Assembly (NCBI RefSeq): GCF_000243155.2
Contig: NC_018017.1
Span: 682,001-746,000 of the forward strand
Direction: 5' to 3'
DNA: 64,000 bases
DNA from: Desulfitobacterium dehalogenans ATCC 51507
Lineage (GTDB): Bacteria; Bacillota; Desulfitobacteriia; Desulfitobacteriales; Desulfitobacteriaceae
Positions 16,682 to 25,240 of the stretch are shown here, piece after piece. Position 1 is the first letter of the stretch, and every line of letters starts with the position of its first letter. Under the pieces are notes generated by a model, which was given only the letters and a program-made list of their open reading frames with translations, had not been told where the DNA came from and searched no databases. The translations under genes and the position numbers were made by a program.

Positions 16682-18031
16682 TCAGCAGACTAAACTTTGT
16701 CCCACTTTATAAATATCTCCTGCCCCTAGGGTCAAAACCAGATCCTCGGGGGCAAGGGTTTGGGCAAGATACGTTTGAATCTCTTCAAGGGAGTGAATAT
16801 AACGAGCATTAACTCCTTGCTGGCTTATTAAGTCCGCCAGAGAGGAAGCGGAAATGGTATTGAGATTCGTCTCCCGGGCGGAAGCGAAGATTTCAGCAAT
16901 GACCACTTCATCGGCGGCTTGGAAGGATTGGGAGAACTCTTGGAGGAGTTTTTCTGTGCGACTAAAGGTATGGGGTTGGAAGATAGCCCGAATACGGCGG
17001 TCAGGGAAGGAGAGTCTTGCCCCTTCAAGGGTCGAACGGATTTCCGTAGGATGGTGAGCATAATCATCTACGATAAGTGCTCCGGCATTCTGTCCGATAT
17101 GTTCAAAACGGCGTTTGGTGCCATTGAAATGGCCTAATGACTCAAGGACTTTTTCTGTAGGAACCCCAATTTCTAAGCATAGGGCGATACTCGCTAAGGC
17201 ATTGAGAATATTATGCTTACCACTGACATGAAGATGAAATTCTCCCAGTACAGTTCCATGAGCCACGATGGTCATAGAACTTCCTTCGTCATGGAACTGA
17301 ATATTGGTGGCATGGATATCGGCTTCCTCACTCAACCCAAAGGTTATGATAGGTGATTGAGCTTGAATGGCTTCTCTCTGAGGGTCTTCATGCCAGATAA
17401 AAATCTTGCCGTGAGGTGGTATCTTCTGTGCGATTTCCGAAAAGGCACATATCACATCATCTAAATCCTTGAAATAATCTGGATGATCAAACTCGATATT
17501 CGTAATAATTAAGTATTCCGGAGAGTAATTCAGAAAATGACGACGGTATTCACAGGATTCGGCCAGGAAGTAATCCCCTTGACCGGAATAGGCATTCCCG
17601 CCAATGCTGGGGACATCGCTACCCACCACAATGGTGGGGTCAATTCCCGACTGAAGAAGTGCCAGCCCAATCATGGCTGTGGTGGTGGTTTTACCATGAG
17701 TTCCGGCGACAGCAATACCTCGCTTTTTGGACATAAGCCTGCCCAAAAATTGAGGGTAGGAATAGACCGGAATATTTAATTCCCGTGCCCGGGCGATTTC
17801 TTCATGGTTATCACCATAGGCCGCTGAGGCCACAACGATATCCGCCTTTTCAACATTGGCGGCGGAAAAGCTAAGTACGGGAATATGAGCACGCTCCAGG
17901 ACCGCATCGGTAAAGAAGCGTTCCGGAACATCTGAACCCGTAATAAGGGCCCCTTCGATATGAGCGGTGACTTGAGCTAAAGCACTCATTCCTGTTCCTT
18001 TAATTCCAACAAAATGGATATGTAACGGCAA
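16682..18031 (-). CDS. murC: UDP-N-acetylmuramate--L-alanine ligase
   Basis: Adds L-Ala to UDP-MurNAc in the cytosol, the first step of the peptidoglycan stem peptide. I place the start at a TTG (18031) with GGAAGGGAAG 7 nt upstream, giving 450 residues that begin PLHIHFVGIKGTGM. The N-terminal dinucleotide-like GIKGTGMSALA, the ATP loop GTHGKTTTTAMI (about 107-118), the EHDHPD-type segment NIEFDHPDYF and DDYAHHPTEI near the C-terminal domain are all present. It lies outside a dcw cluster, as is common in Clostridia. Confidence 0.95.
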   Translation of the reverse strand: MPLHIHFVGIKGTGMSALAQVTAHIEGALITGSDVPERFFTDAVLERAHIPVLSFSAANVEKADIVVASAAYGDNHEEIARARELNIPVYSYPQFLGRLMSKKRGIAVAGTHGKTTTTAMIGLALLQSGIDPTIVVGSDVPSIGGNAYSGQGDYFLAESCEYRRHFLNYSPEYLIITNIEFDHPDYFKDLDDVICAFSEIAQKIPPHGKIFIWHEDPQREAIQAQSPIITFGLSEEADIHATNIQFHDEGSSMTIVAHGTVLGEFHLHVSGKHNILNALASIALCLEIGVPTEKVLESLGHFNGTKRRFEHIGQNAGALIVDDYAHHPTEIRSTLEGARLSFPDRRIRAIFQPHTFSRTEKLLQEFSQSFQAADEVVIAEIFASARETNLNTISASSLADLISQQGVNARYIHSLEEIQTYLAQTLAPEDLVLTLGAGDIYKVGQSLVC

Positions 18032-18155
18032 GATGCATCTTCCCTTCCAGTTTCGAACTCTACATTCCATTATACCCAATAGTGAGGTAAAATGTATCAT
18101 TTTATACTCGGAAATTTTTAGGTAGTTATGGGTGATTAAGTAGATTAAAGGTTGA

Positions 18156-18311
18156 GTGATTCTTCAAGTGATCCGGAAAAGGAAGGTTCAAACCTCCAAA
18201 TGGGCTTATACTGGGGTTCACAAGCATTTCACGGAAGAATATAAACCACTCGCTCAAAAATTCAGACAATTCGGAGAGAATTATAGAGGAAAAGGTCATG
18301 ACAGTCTATAA
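18156..18311 (+). CDS. possible small basic protein upstream of the ANL C-domain gene
   Basis: A 51-codon frame from a GTG at 18156 with AAAGG 4 nt upstream. It is rich in Lys/Arg and aromatic residues, with segments KVQTSKWAYTGVHKHFTEE and YKPLAQKFRQFGENYRGK. It resembles no family I recognise. It sits in a 332-base gap between divergent murC and the gene at 18364, on the same strand as the latter. Composition is protein-like, but the weak ribosome site keeps this uncertain. Confidence 0.3.
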   Translation: MILQVIRKRKVQTSKWAYTGVHKHFTEEYKPLAQKFRQFGENYRGKGHDSL

Positions 18312-18363
18312 TAAATTAAAAGACTTTAAGTGAACGGAACCGTCTTTTATAGGAGGGGTTAGA

Positions 18364-18741
18364 ATGGGTGGAGCAGAGATCGCTTTAGCAAAAGAAAGAG
18401 ATATGTGGGACGGAATATTTATGGATGGATTCCGTTCGGGAAAGAATACCATCAGCTACTATCAGTTGGAGTCTGTCTTACTAGACTTTCCACGGGTCCT
18501 AGAAGCCGGAGTGGTGGCTAAGTCCGACGATCTTACACAATGTCAGATTTTAAGTGTGTATTTGGCACTGGAGGATGGCTTGGGCAGTGATGCGGACTAT
18601 GAGCGCTTTACTCAAGAGGTCATTCATTATGTTCGGGAACATTTTTCCCTTCATTGCCCTATCGATGTTAAAATCAAAGAAAAGCTGCCAATGACCCGTT
18701 CGGGGAAGATTTTAAGAACGGTCTTACAGAGCTGGAATTAA
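18364..18741 (+). CDS. free-standing C-terminal domain of an acyl/aryl-CoA synthetase (ANL superfamily)
   Basis: 125 residues, preceded by AGGAGGGG. Residues about 28-125 match only the mobile C-terminal domain of AMP-forming acyl-CoA synthetases: YYQLESVLLDFPRVLEAGVV, then KIKEKLPMTRSGKILRTVL with the catalytic Lys at about 115. The large N-terminal adenylation domain is absent, and the flanks show no degraded remnant of it. Either it complements a separate N-domain protein or it has been reused as a binding module. It has its own ribosome site and terminator, which speaks against a dead fragment. Confidence 0.78.
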   Translation: MGGAEIALAKERDMWDGIFMDGFRSGKNTISYYQLESVLLDFPRVLEAGVVAKSDDLTQCQILSVYLALEDGLGSDADYERFTQEVIHYVREHFSLHCPIDVKIKEKLPMTRSGKILRTVLQSWN

Positions 18742-18771
18742 GAACAATAAGATAAATTAAGACAGGTATAC

Positions 18772-18802
18772 AAAAAGTTCCTTTAAGTAGGAACTTTTTT
18801 GT
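18772..18802 (+). terminator. terminator after the ANL C-domain gene
   Basis: AAAAAGTTCCT (18772-18782) and AGGAACTTTTTT (18789-18800), 11-bp stem with a 6-nt loop and T-run; also usable from the convergent hydrogenase operon. Confidence 0.9.
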
Positions 18803-18862
18803 TTGTCTCAACGACAAGATACTTCGACAGTATACTTAGGAGCAAGCCAAGCATTTCTGAAT

Positions 18863-19573
18863 CTAAGAGCGGCCAGATTTTGCAGTGGTTTGAGGGTTTT
18901 TCTCAGGGGGCTTTTGTTCATACCCGGTAACCATGGATTGGAGTCGGCTAAGATCCTCTGTGAGGCTCAGGTAAATGTGAAGAAGGATGGTGGAGATAAA
19001 GTAAATGGCTCCGGTAAACTTAATCATACGCAGAACCTGAATACCTCCTAAGAATTTTAGAACCCAATCCAGGTGCTCTCCTGCCCAGTAGGAGGCTAAA
19101 GAGATGAAGACCAGAAAAGGAAAAAGCAGAAACCAGCTGCCAAAGATGAGCTTTTGCCCCGGATCATACTGCCCATAGGGAGGAAGGCTTGGACGGAGAA
19201 ATAAATAGTAGGCAAAAAGTTTGGGGAGATTCTTTATATCCTGCCATGAGAGAAGGAGTGTTTTATCCCTACGCAGAAGCATATCTACTAAACGAAAGAT
19301 AAAAAAAGCTGAGGCTAGCCAACCGATACTTACATGTACCACGAAGACTTTGCCATACGGCAGCGCTAGAAAGGGCAAAGGTTGATGAAGAATCAGACCG
19401 GAGAGAATGATCCCGGCAAGGGAAAGGGCAAATCCCCAATGAAAAAAGCGGACCGGGGCAGGGTATCCCACCCCTAGACGACTAATTAAATTTTCCTTGT
19501 GTAATTCTTTCATCACAGGCTTGCGAAGCTTAAGCTGGATTTGGGAATCCAGGCCTTTTTTATTGTTATTCAA
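18863..19573 (-). CDS. [NiFe] hydrogenase cytochrome b subunit
   Basis: A membrane di-heme cytochrome b that passes electrons from periplasm-facing hydrogenase to the quinone pool. About 236 residues with four main hydrophobic segments. Candidate heme ligands are His in VRFFHWG (about 45), in VFVVHVSIGW (helix 2) and in LLHIYLSLTE (helix 4). The start is uncertain: a TTG at 19573 has GGGGGTG 6 nt upstream, while the GTG at 19582 abuts that site. It is last in the order small-large-cytochrome b, the standard hya/hup layout. Confidence 0.88.
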   Translation of the reverse strand: MNNNKKGLDSQIQLKLRKPVMKELHKENLISRLGVGYPAPVRFFHWGFALSLAGIILSGLILHQPLPFLALPYGKVFVVHVSIGWLASAFFIFRLVDMLLRRDKTLLLSWQDIKNLPKLFAYYLFLRPSLPPYGQYDPGQKLIFGSWFLLFPFLVFISLASYWAGEHLDWVLKFLGGIQVLRMIKFTGAIYFISTILLHIYLSLTEDLSRLQSMVTGYEQKPPEKNPQTTAKSGRS

Positions 19574-19627
19574 CGCTTTCACCCCCGGCCTGAAAAAATT
19601 TTAGGAATAGGATTTTTGCTTAAGATT

Positions 19628-21025
19628 TTAGACTCGGACATCTAAAGTACGAAGTTGTTTACCATCGATGAGATGCACACTGCAGGAGAAGCATGGGTCA
19701 AAAGAGCGAATGACTCTCCCAGCTTCTTTTAATTCCGGATGCTTGATAGTAAGGCCGCGAATGGATAACTCCCCTACACTGCAGGTGCCGGCTTCATCAC
19801 GCGAACTAAAATTCCAAGCTGATGGTGTTATGATTTGATAATGTTTAACCCGCCCTTTTTCGATCTTTACCCAATGACCCAAAGCTCCTCGCATGGCATC
19901 CACATAACCGATTCCCATACCTGATTCCTGCTGGACTTTGGTATTTAAAGTCTCCGCTCCAGGAACCAAGCGCTCCAGCCAAATCATGGCGGCCTGGGTG
20001 ATTTTTTTGGTTTCCATGACCCGAGACCAATGGCGGCCAATGGCTCCGTAACCGATAATTTTTTCCTTAGCTATCACGGCACGGGCCAGGGGACCCACCT
20101 CCAGGGCGTGTCCCTGGTAGCGGGGTGCCTTGACCCAGGTATAACCTTGGGGCTGATTCTTGTCCGGCTCTGTTGTCCCTTGCCAAGGGTGAGCGGGTTT
20201 TGTTGATTTGTACCAGGCTGTTGTTACTTCCTCCGTGATTAACCGATCATCGAAGGGCTGGTGTCGATCGTTGAGCACAGTTCCGTGAGGGAATAGGGTA
20301 CTGCCATCTGGCTGTGTGAAGGCCCCCACAGAGAGAAAGTTCCCATTACCTTTCCCTAGGTGGACATACTCCGGGTAGCGCTCTGCCAGGAACTCCACAT
20401 CGGGTATCATGACGTTATCAATAAACTCGAGGATTTTGACCAGATAGCCTCGATAGCGATTGATTTTATCGGCATCTACATGCATGGTGCATCCACCGGG
20501 TACGATTCCATGCCCATGGGGAGCCTTTCCGCCGAATACGCCGAAGGCGGCATGAGCATCCCGGGAAATCTCGATAGCTTGGAAGTAATGCTCCGTCATG
20601 CGTTGATCTTCTTCGGGAGTAAGGCGGAGATCTCCCTCTAAATGGGGGATGAAGGGGTAAATATCAGGCCCTTTAAAATAATCAGGCATACTCATAAGGT
20701 AGAAATGCCGGATATGATTCTGTAAAAAGTCACTACCCATAATGAGATTGCGCTGGATCAATCCGTTAGGGGGGACATTCATTCCCAGTGCTTGTTCCAC
20801 AGCATAGGCTGCTGCTACGGCATGAACAGAGGAACAGATGCCACAGATGCGTTGAGTGTAATAAGGCATATCGAAAGCAGGGCGGCCTTCGAGGATTTGC
20901 TCAAAGCCGCGGTAAAGGGTATCCGAGATAAAGGCGTCTTGGATAACTCCGTTTTCCAGATGGGCTTCCACTAACATCGGATTATGTATGCGGGCAAATG
21001 GAAAGAGAATCTTCTTTTCCAGCAA
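19628..21025 (-). CDS. [NiFe] hydrogenase large subunit
   Basis: Holds the Ni-Fe active site for H2 oxidation. About 465 residues from a TTG at 21025 with AAGGAG before it (a GTG at 21031 is the alternative). The N-terminal ligand motif RICGIC lies at about 59-64 and the C-terminal DPCFSCSVH at about 443-451. It is followed by a 14-residue tail that a maturation endopeptidase would remove after the His. No such protease or hyp gene is in the window. It is the middle gene of the operon, and it would be exported by piggyback on the Tat signal of the small subunit. Confidence 0.95.
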   Translation of the reverse strand: MLEKKILFPFARIHNPMLVEAHLENGVIQDAFISDTLYRGFEQILEGRPAFDMPYYTQRICGICSSVHAVAAAYAVEQALGMNVPPNGLIQRNLIMGSDFLQNHIRHFYLMSMPDYFKGPDIYPFIPHLEGDLRLTPEEDQRMTEHYFQAIEISRDAHAAFGVFGGKAPHGHGIVPGGCTMHVDADKINRYRGYLVKILEFIDNVMIPDVEFLAERYPEYVHLGKGNGNFLSVGAFTQPDGSTLFPHGTVLNDRHQPFDDRLITEEVTTAWYKSTKPAHPWQGTTEPDKNQPQGYTWVKAPRYQGHALEVGPLARAVIAKEKIIGYGAIGRHWSRVMETKKITQAAMIWLERLVPGAETLNTKVQQESGMGIGYVDAMRGALGHWVKIEKGRVKHYQIITPSAWNFSSRDEAGTCSVGELSIRGLTIKHPELKEAGRVIRSFDPCFSCSVHLIDGKQLRTLDVRV

Positions 21026-21089
21026 GCTCACTCCTTGGTAATTAAAATTTCAGTAATCTTAACAGGGGTATCAGGTCTCAATGCCGGCT

Positions 21090-22214
21090 TTAATCCTTTG
21101 ATTCCTTTGGCCGATATTGATGATAGACTTTAACTTTCCTCACTCTAATCTTTTTCTTCCCTTTAATGGTAGACCTAATAACGTTGCGATGAAGGCGGCC
21201 CTTGTAGAAGGAGGTCAAAAAATATCCACCGATTCCTAAAGCGGCTAGCCCCAAGACCCCTCTGCCTATTCGATCCGTTGTTGCTCGGCTTCCTCCTGGA
21301 AAGTGGATATCGGGAAAATGGGTAGTAAAGGGCTCCATAAGGTCAGGAAAACCAGGTTCGGTGCAGCCAATGCAGGGGGAATTGCACCCTATGGGCCAGT
21401 TGTAGCGATCATTCCAACGACGGATCGGGCAATCCGCATAGGTGACCGGGCCTTTACAGCCTACCCGGTAAAGACATTCCTTCTGACCGATATCTGTAGC
21501 AAATATACCTTGGTCATAGTAGCGACGACGGGGGCAATTATTATGGATAGTTTCTCCGTAAAACATTTTGGGCCGGCCAAATTTCTCTAGCTCTGGCTCC
21601 CCATAAAGAGCCAAATGAAGGAGAGTCCCCATGATCCAATCCGGATGGGCAGGGCAGCCGGAGACGTTAATCACCCGGCGCTCAGGTAAAATGTTTTGTA
21701 CCCCGGTGCACTGCGTAGGATTAGGGTACCCGGCGACGGGTCCTCCATAGGTAGCACAATGGCCAATAGCCACTACATATTTGGCTTTTAGCCCCAGTCT
21801 GCGTACCAGATCCAGACCAGTGACCAGTTGGCCATTTTCTAGTCCGGCGTGGTTATAATGACCTCCGTCCCGACGAATCATAGCCCCTTGAACAAGAAGG
21901 ACAAATTCATGAGCTCGATTTTTTTCTGTCTCCAATAAGACATTATAGGCTAGCTCCCCTTGAGATTGCATCATGGTCCAGTCATAACGCCATTCGGTAA
22001 TGTTGGTGAATACATCGGATAAAGTGGGTGACCAGATATTATCTAAGGAGATGCTATCTCCGGTACAGGTTCCTGTTTCCACCATGACAATGGGAAGTTT
22101 TTTGATTTCACCTTGAGCGAGAGCTTTTTCTAGTTCGGGGGTTACTAAGCTGATAAAGTTGCCTAGAATTGCTCCTTTGACTACCAGCTTAAGAAATTTT
22201 CGACGATTGAGCAC
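21090..22214 (-). CDS. [NiFe] hydrogenase small subunit with Tat signal
   Basis: The electron-transfer subunit with three Fe-S clusters. The start is the GTG at 22214 (AAGGAGG upstream), which yields 374 residues opening LNRRKFLKLVV, a twin-arginine motif at residues 4-5. The mature part has the expected Cys sets: ETGTCTGD, GHCATYGG, SGCPAHPDW, the HNNCPRRRYYD proximal/distal region and CNSPCIGCTEPGFPD. A C-terminal hydrophobic helix (GVLGLAALGIGGYF) anchors it. Unusually, the helix is followed by a 40-residue Lys/Arg-rich tail. Confidence 0.95.
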   Translation of the reverse strand: MLNRRKFLKLVVKGAILGNFISLVTPELEKALAQGEIKKLPIVMVETGTCTGDSISLDNIWSPTLSDVFTNITEWRYDWTMMQSQGELAYNVLLETEKNRAHEFVLLVQGAMIRRDGGHYNHAGLENGQLVTGLDLVRRLGLKAKYVVAIGHCATYGGPVAGYPNPTQCTGVQNILPERRVINVSGCPAHPDWIMGTLLHLALYGEPELEKFGRPKMFYGETIHNNCPRRRYYDQGIFATDIGQKECLYRVGCKGPVTYADCPIRRWNDRYNWPIGCNSPCIGCTEPGFPDLMEPFTTHFPDIHFPGGSRATTDRIGRGVLGLAALGIGGYFLTSFYKGRLHRNVIRSTIKGKKKIRVRKVKVYHQYRPKESKD

Positions 22215-22569
22215 GGCATAACCCTCCTTAATAGAATATATTTCCCCAGGATATGTAAAAAAATCCATCCAAGAAAACAGATTAAGTTATTAAGGAAGAC
22301 CTCATTGGATTCTAAAAATTGGAAGAAACAACGAAAAAGGGAGCGCCCTTAACTACATTAATAGTTTAGGAACACTCCCTTTTTCGTTTGGGTAACGAAG
22401 TAGACTGGTTACAAATTCCTGCGTCCAGGAATTTATTACGCAATGTCAGGCAAACGCGGTATTTTTCCTGACTATGACAAAATACCATGGAATGTGTCGA
22501 ATATCAAGGAACAATTTGTTCATAGATAGGAAAATAGTACCGTAAATCAGGCAAGAACATAAGAAAGGC
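22215..22569. other. intergenic region with several hairpins, no gene seen
   Basis: It contains a strong 13-bp inverted repeat (ACGAAAAAGGGAG at 22331-22343 with its complement at 22375-22387), a second perfect one (AAATTCCTG/CAGGAATTT at 22413-22421 and 22426-22434), and a looser pair GGTATTTT/AAAATACC near 22460-22490. The first is the likely terminator of the minus-strand gene at 22570. The rest must include the hydrogenase promoter. Confidence 0.5.
22331..22390 (-). terminator. terminator of the small membrane protein gene at 22570
   Basis: 13-bp arms at 22331-22343 and 22375-22387 with a 31-nt loop; A/T-rich flanks in both directions. Confidence 0.6.
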
Positions 22570-22872
22570 TTAGTTTTTCTTCTTTTTCATCTTTTGTTTC
22601 GGGTGTTTTCCTTTTTCTGCAGCTTGCTGTTCTTCAATGGATTTCTGTTTTTTAGCCTTATTCCATTGGACAATTCGGTTAAATGCAAAAGCGATTGTTA
22701 TAGCCAGAAAAGCACTGACCACATAAGTAAGTTCCATACTATTGGCAAAGCGATCACTTTGGACAGGAAGGACGATATTAAAGCAAACAAATGCGATACC
22801 AAAGAAGCCAAAAATCATCATGTCTTCCCTTTTTTGAGATTGCAAAAAAAACTCACCTCTCTTCTGTGACAT
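22570..22872 (-). CDS. small two-helix membrane protein with Lys-rich tail
   Basis: 100 residues, not recognised. It has two hydrophobic segments (about 19-37 and 47-66) and then a cytoplasmic-type tail of about 30 residues dominated by Lys, Gln and Glu, ending in KKKK before the last Asn. It is monocistronic, lying between the hydrogenase operon and the divergent aminotransferase. The start ATG at 22872 is poorly supported; an ATG at about residue 18-19 (MMIFGFFGIAF) would still leave both helices intact. Confidence 0.55.
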   Translation of the reverse strand: MSQKRGEFFLQSQKREDMMIFGFFGIAFVCFNIVLPVQSDRFANSMELTYVVSAFLAITIAFAFNRIVQWNKAKKQKSIEEQQAAEKGKHPKQKMKKKKN

Positions 22873-22994
22873 AATTCGATATAATCAAATAATTATCCTT
22901 CCAGGAATGGACAATGACCACATTATTACATTGTTCATATAATGCAAAGTGATAGAAATGCAGCAACATAATCGATGATATAGGAGGTTAAAGG

Positions 22995-24353
22995 ATGAAC
23001 TTTCGCTTTTTCCCATGGACACAACCTACGAATTACGGTCATCTTTTCCTCGGGCTAGATACCCGAGTTCCTTTAGCTGCAGGAGGCTCAGTCCCCGGGA
23101 TAAACTTTGATAATGGGGCTACGACCCCGCCGTTTCTTTCTGTCCTTGAGGAGATCAACCGTTTTGCCCCTTTATATGGCTCTGTTCATCGGGGAGCAGG
23201 GTATAAATCCGTTGTGTCTTCCCAAATTTATGAGCAGGCCAGGACCGAGGTTCTCAAGTTTGTTGGAGGAGACTCCCGGACGGATGTGGTTATCTTTGTA
23301 AAAAACACTACAGAAGCAATTAATAAACTGGCTAATCATTTGTGGAATAAAAACAAAAAAGAGGTCATCTTGACCACCTGGATGGAGCATCATTCCAATC
23401 TTCTTCCCTGGCGGGAAAAATTCCATCTGGACTACATAGAGATTGATGAACAGGGGCGCCTGCGCATGGACGACCTCAGGGCTAAGCTGGAGCGCTACCA
23501 AGGTGCAGTCAAACTCGTGACGGTCACAGGGGCTTCTAACGTTACAGGCCATCGGAACCCAATTCATAAGATTGCTGAGCTTTCCCACCGCTATGGGGCG
23601 AAAATTTGTGTGGATGGAGCACAACTGGTTCCTCATGCTCCTGTAGATATGCGCCCATCTCACTCCATAGAGCATATTGATTTCTTGGCTTTCTCAGCCC
23701 ACAAGATGTATGCCCCTTTCGGTACAGGGGTATTAATTGGTCCCCGTGCCTTTTTCGAACAGGGGGCTCCGGATTATCAGGGCGGGGGGACGGCTCGGAT
23801 GGTAACACCAGATCGTGTCCTCTGGTATGATGCTCCAGGTAAGGAAGAGGCCGGGACTCCCAATCTTATGGGGGTAGTAGCACTTGTTGCCGCTGTACGG
23901 ACGCTGAGTGCAATAGGTATGAAAAAAGTATTACAGCATGAAGAAGGTTTACTAGGATATGCCTATGAGCAATTGCGCTGGATGGAGGGAATAACTTTTT
24001 ATGGGGGAATACCTCTTAATCAGCAGCAACTTTCCCAGCGAATTGGGGTGATCTCCTTTAATGTGGAAGGTTTATTTCACGAAGATGTAGCAGAGTACTT
24101 GGCTAAGGAAGGAGGAATCTCTGTGCGCAATGGCTGTTTTTGTGCTCAACCTTACGTACAGCGGCTTTTGCATATCTCCAAGCAAGAGATGGAATACCAC
24201 ATGGCTAATCCCTCCTTGCCTCACCCTGGGATGGTCAGAGCAAGTTTAGCCCTCTACAACACCAAAGCAGAAATCGACTCCTTTCTTGATGTCCTGGGGA
24301 GGATTGTCAGCTCTCGTCCGAGGATCTTTCGGTCCCTGAGAACAGGGAATTGA
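22995..24353 (+). CDS. class V aminotransferase / cysteine desulfurase-like enzyme
   Basis: 452 residues of the PLP fold type I SufS/CsdA branch. It begins INFDNGATTPP (about 36-46), has EHHSNLLPWR (131-140), VDGAQLVPHAPVDM (about 207-220) and the Schiff-base Lys237 in AFSAHKMYAPFGTG. Near the C-terminus VRNGCFCAQPY gives Cys381 and Cys383 in the position of the persulfide Cys of desulfurases. There are no suf or isc genes nearby, so the physiological role is open: sulfur mobilisation or another amino-acid lyase. AGGAGG precedes the ATG by 9 nt. Confidence 0.85.
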   Translation: MNFRFFPWTQPTNYGHLFLGLDTRVPLAAGGSVPGINFDNGATTPPFLSVLEEINRFAPLYGSVHRGAGYKSVVSSQIYEQARTEVLKFVGGDSRTDVVIFVKNTTEAINKLANHLWNKNKKEVILTTWMEHHSNLLPWREKFHLDYIEIDEQGRLRMDDLRAKLERYQGAVKLVTVTGASNVTGHRNPIHKIAELSHRYGAKICVDGAQLVPHAPVDMRPSHSIEHIDFLAFSAHKMYAPFGTGVLIGPRAFFEQGAPDYQGGGTARMVTPDRVLWYDAPGKEEAGTPNLMGVVALVAAVRTLSAIGMKKVLQHEEGLLGYAYEQLRWMEGITFYGGIPLNQQQLSQRIGVISFNVEGLFHEDVAEYLAKEGGISVRNGCFCAQPYVQRLLHISKQEMEYHMANPSLPHPGMVRASLALYNTKAEIDSFLDVLGRIVSSRPRIFRSLRTGN

Positions 24354-24356
24354 TCC

Positions 24357-24485
24357 ATATATCTTCAATAACTTTCTATAAGTTTTCACAAATCGTTCAC
24401 ACTCTCGCAACACATTGCTCACTTTTATTGGTTATTATATAACCATACCTTTTCCTTTTAGCCTCCTTTGAAGATATATTTTTTC
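24357..24485 (+). other. possible structured 3' RNA element after the aminotransferase gene
   Basis: A perfect 12-bp inverted repeat (ATATATCTTCAA at 24357-24368, complement at 24468-24479) closes about 100 nt that contain a small hairpin GGTTAT-TAT-ATAACC at 24430-24444. A run of six T follows the second arm. It begins 4 nt after the stop codon. It looks like a folded RNA with an end signal; its function is unknown. Confidence 0.4.
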
Positions 24486-24488
24486 TTC

Positions 24489-24521
24489 CCCTGTCATAAC
24501 TGGCAGGGTCTTATTTTTTTT
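24489..24521 (+). terminator. terminator-like hairpin 1 in tandem
   Basis: CCCTGTCA (24489-24496) and TGGCAGGG (24501-24508), 4-nt loop, then TCTTA and eight T. Confidence 0.75.
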
Positions 24522-24551
24522 GAGCCCTTTGGCGGTCCGATTGAGTAGCAG

Positions 24552-24580
24552 CCTCTGACAAGATTCTCAGGGGTTTTTTG
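24552..24580 (+). terminator. terminator-like hairpin 2 in tandem
   Basis: CCTCTGA (24552-24558) and TCAGGGG (24567-24573) with one G-T pair, then T6. Confidence 0.65.
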
Positions 24581-24616
24581 GTTTCAGCAAGGACTTCATG
24601 GCTCTTGTGAAAAAGA

Positions 24617-24646
24617 AAAGAATCCCCACGTCTGGGGATTCTTTAT
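24617..24646 (+). terminator. terminator-like hairpin 3 in tandem
   Basis: AAAGAATCCCCA (24617-24628) and TGGGGATTCTTT (24633-24644), a perfect 12-bp stem with a 4-nt loop. It lies 264 bp beyond the nearest stop codon, so a non-coding transcript may end here. Confidence 0.8.
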
Positions 24647-24852
24647 TGCGCAAGTCTAGAAGACAAAGCGACCGCGTTTTTTATGAACTTGATTGCTTTA
24701 TTTTCCTGACTCTTACAAAAAAGTAACACGGGACATGCGTAAAGTCAATGTTTTCAACAAATATAGACACTAAAATATACGAATTTTCTCAATTAATTCA
24801 CTTCCGGTGGGTATAACTGAGAATAAATAACCCAAGGAACAAGTTGTTCCTG

Positions 24853-24881
24853 TTGACTTAAAGAAAGAAATCAGGTAGAAT
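24853..24881 (+). promoter_or_regulatory. promoter of tRNA-Thr(CGU)
   Basis: TTGACT (24853-24858), a 17-nt spacer and TAGAAT (24876-24881), ending 17 nt before the mature tRNA. Confidence 0.75.
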
Positions 24882-24898
24882 TACATTCGTTAAAAAGT

Positions 24899-24973
24899 GC
24901 CGATGTGGCTCAGAGGTAGAGCAGCTCACTCGTAATGAGCAGGTCGTCGGTTCGATTCCGACCATCGGCTCCA
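24899..24973 (+). tRNA. tRNA-Thr, anticodon CGU
   Basis: A complete cloverleaf: acceptor GCCGATG/CATCGGC, D arm GCTC/GAGC, anticodon stem GCTCA/TGAGC with loop CTCGTAA (anticodon CGT, reads ACG), T arm GTCGG/CCGAC, and encoded CCA at 24971-24973. It shares the acceptor stem with the second tRNA-Thr at 27601. Confidence 0.96.
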
Positions 24974-24984
24974 ATGGAATCCTT

Positions 24985-25057
24985 ATCCTGCAAGAGATTG
25001 CGGGATTTCTTTTTTTAGCGGTAGTGCTTCCGTTGCAACCGCGTTGCAACGTTTTTT
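24985..25057 (+). terminator. two consecutive terminators after tRNA-Thr(CGU)
   Basis: The first is ATCCTGCAA/TTGCGGGAT (24985-24993, 24998-25006) then a T-run. The second is CGTTGCAAC/GTTGCAACG (25031-25039, 25043-25051) with a 3-nt loop and T6. Confidence 0.85.
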
Positions 25058-25240
25058 GGTTTTAGGCTTTAAATGGCCATCGATTTTTGAATAGGATAAA
25101 ATACCTTTTCCATAATGTGGTAATCTCTTTTATGCAAAAAATAAATGCTTAGCTCCAAACTTGTCTCAGATTTCTTTTATCAAGCATATTTTATTGTATA
25201 CTCATTTTTAACGGATGATATTTTATAGGAGGTTTGATCT

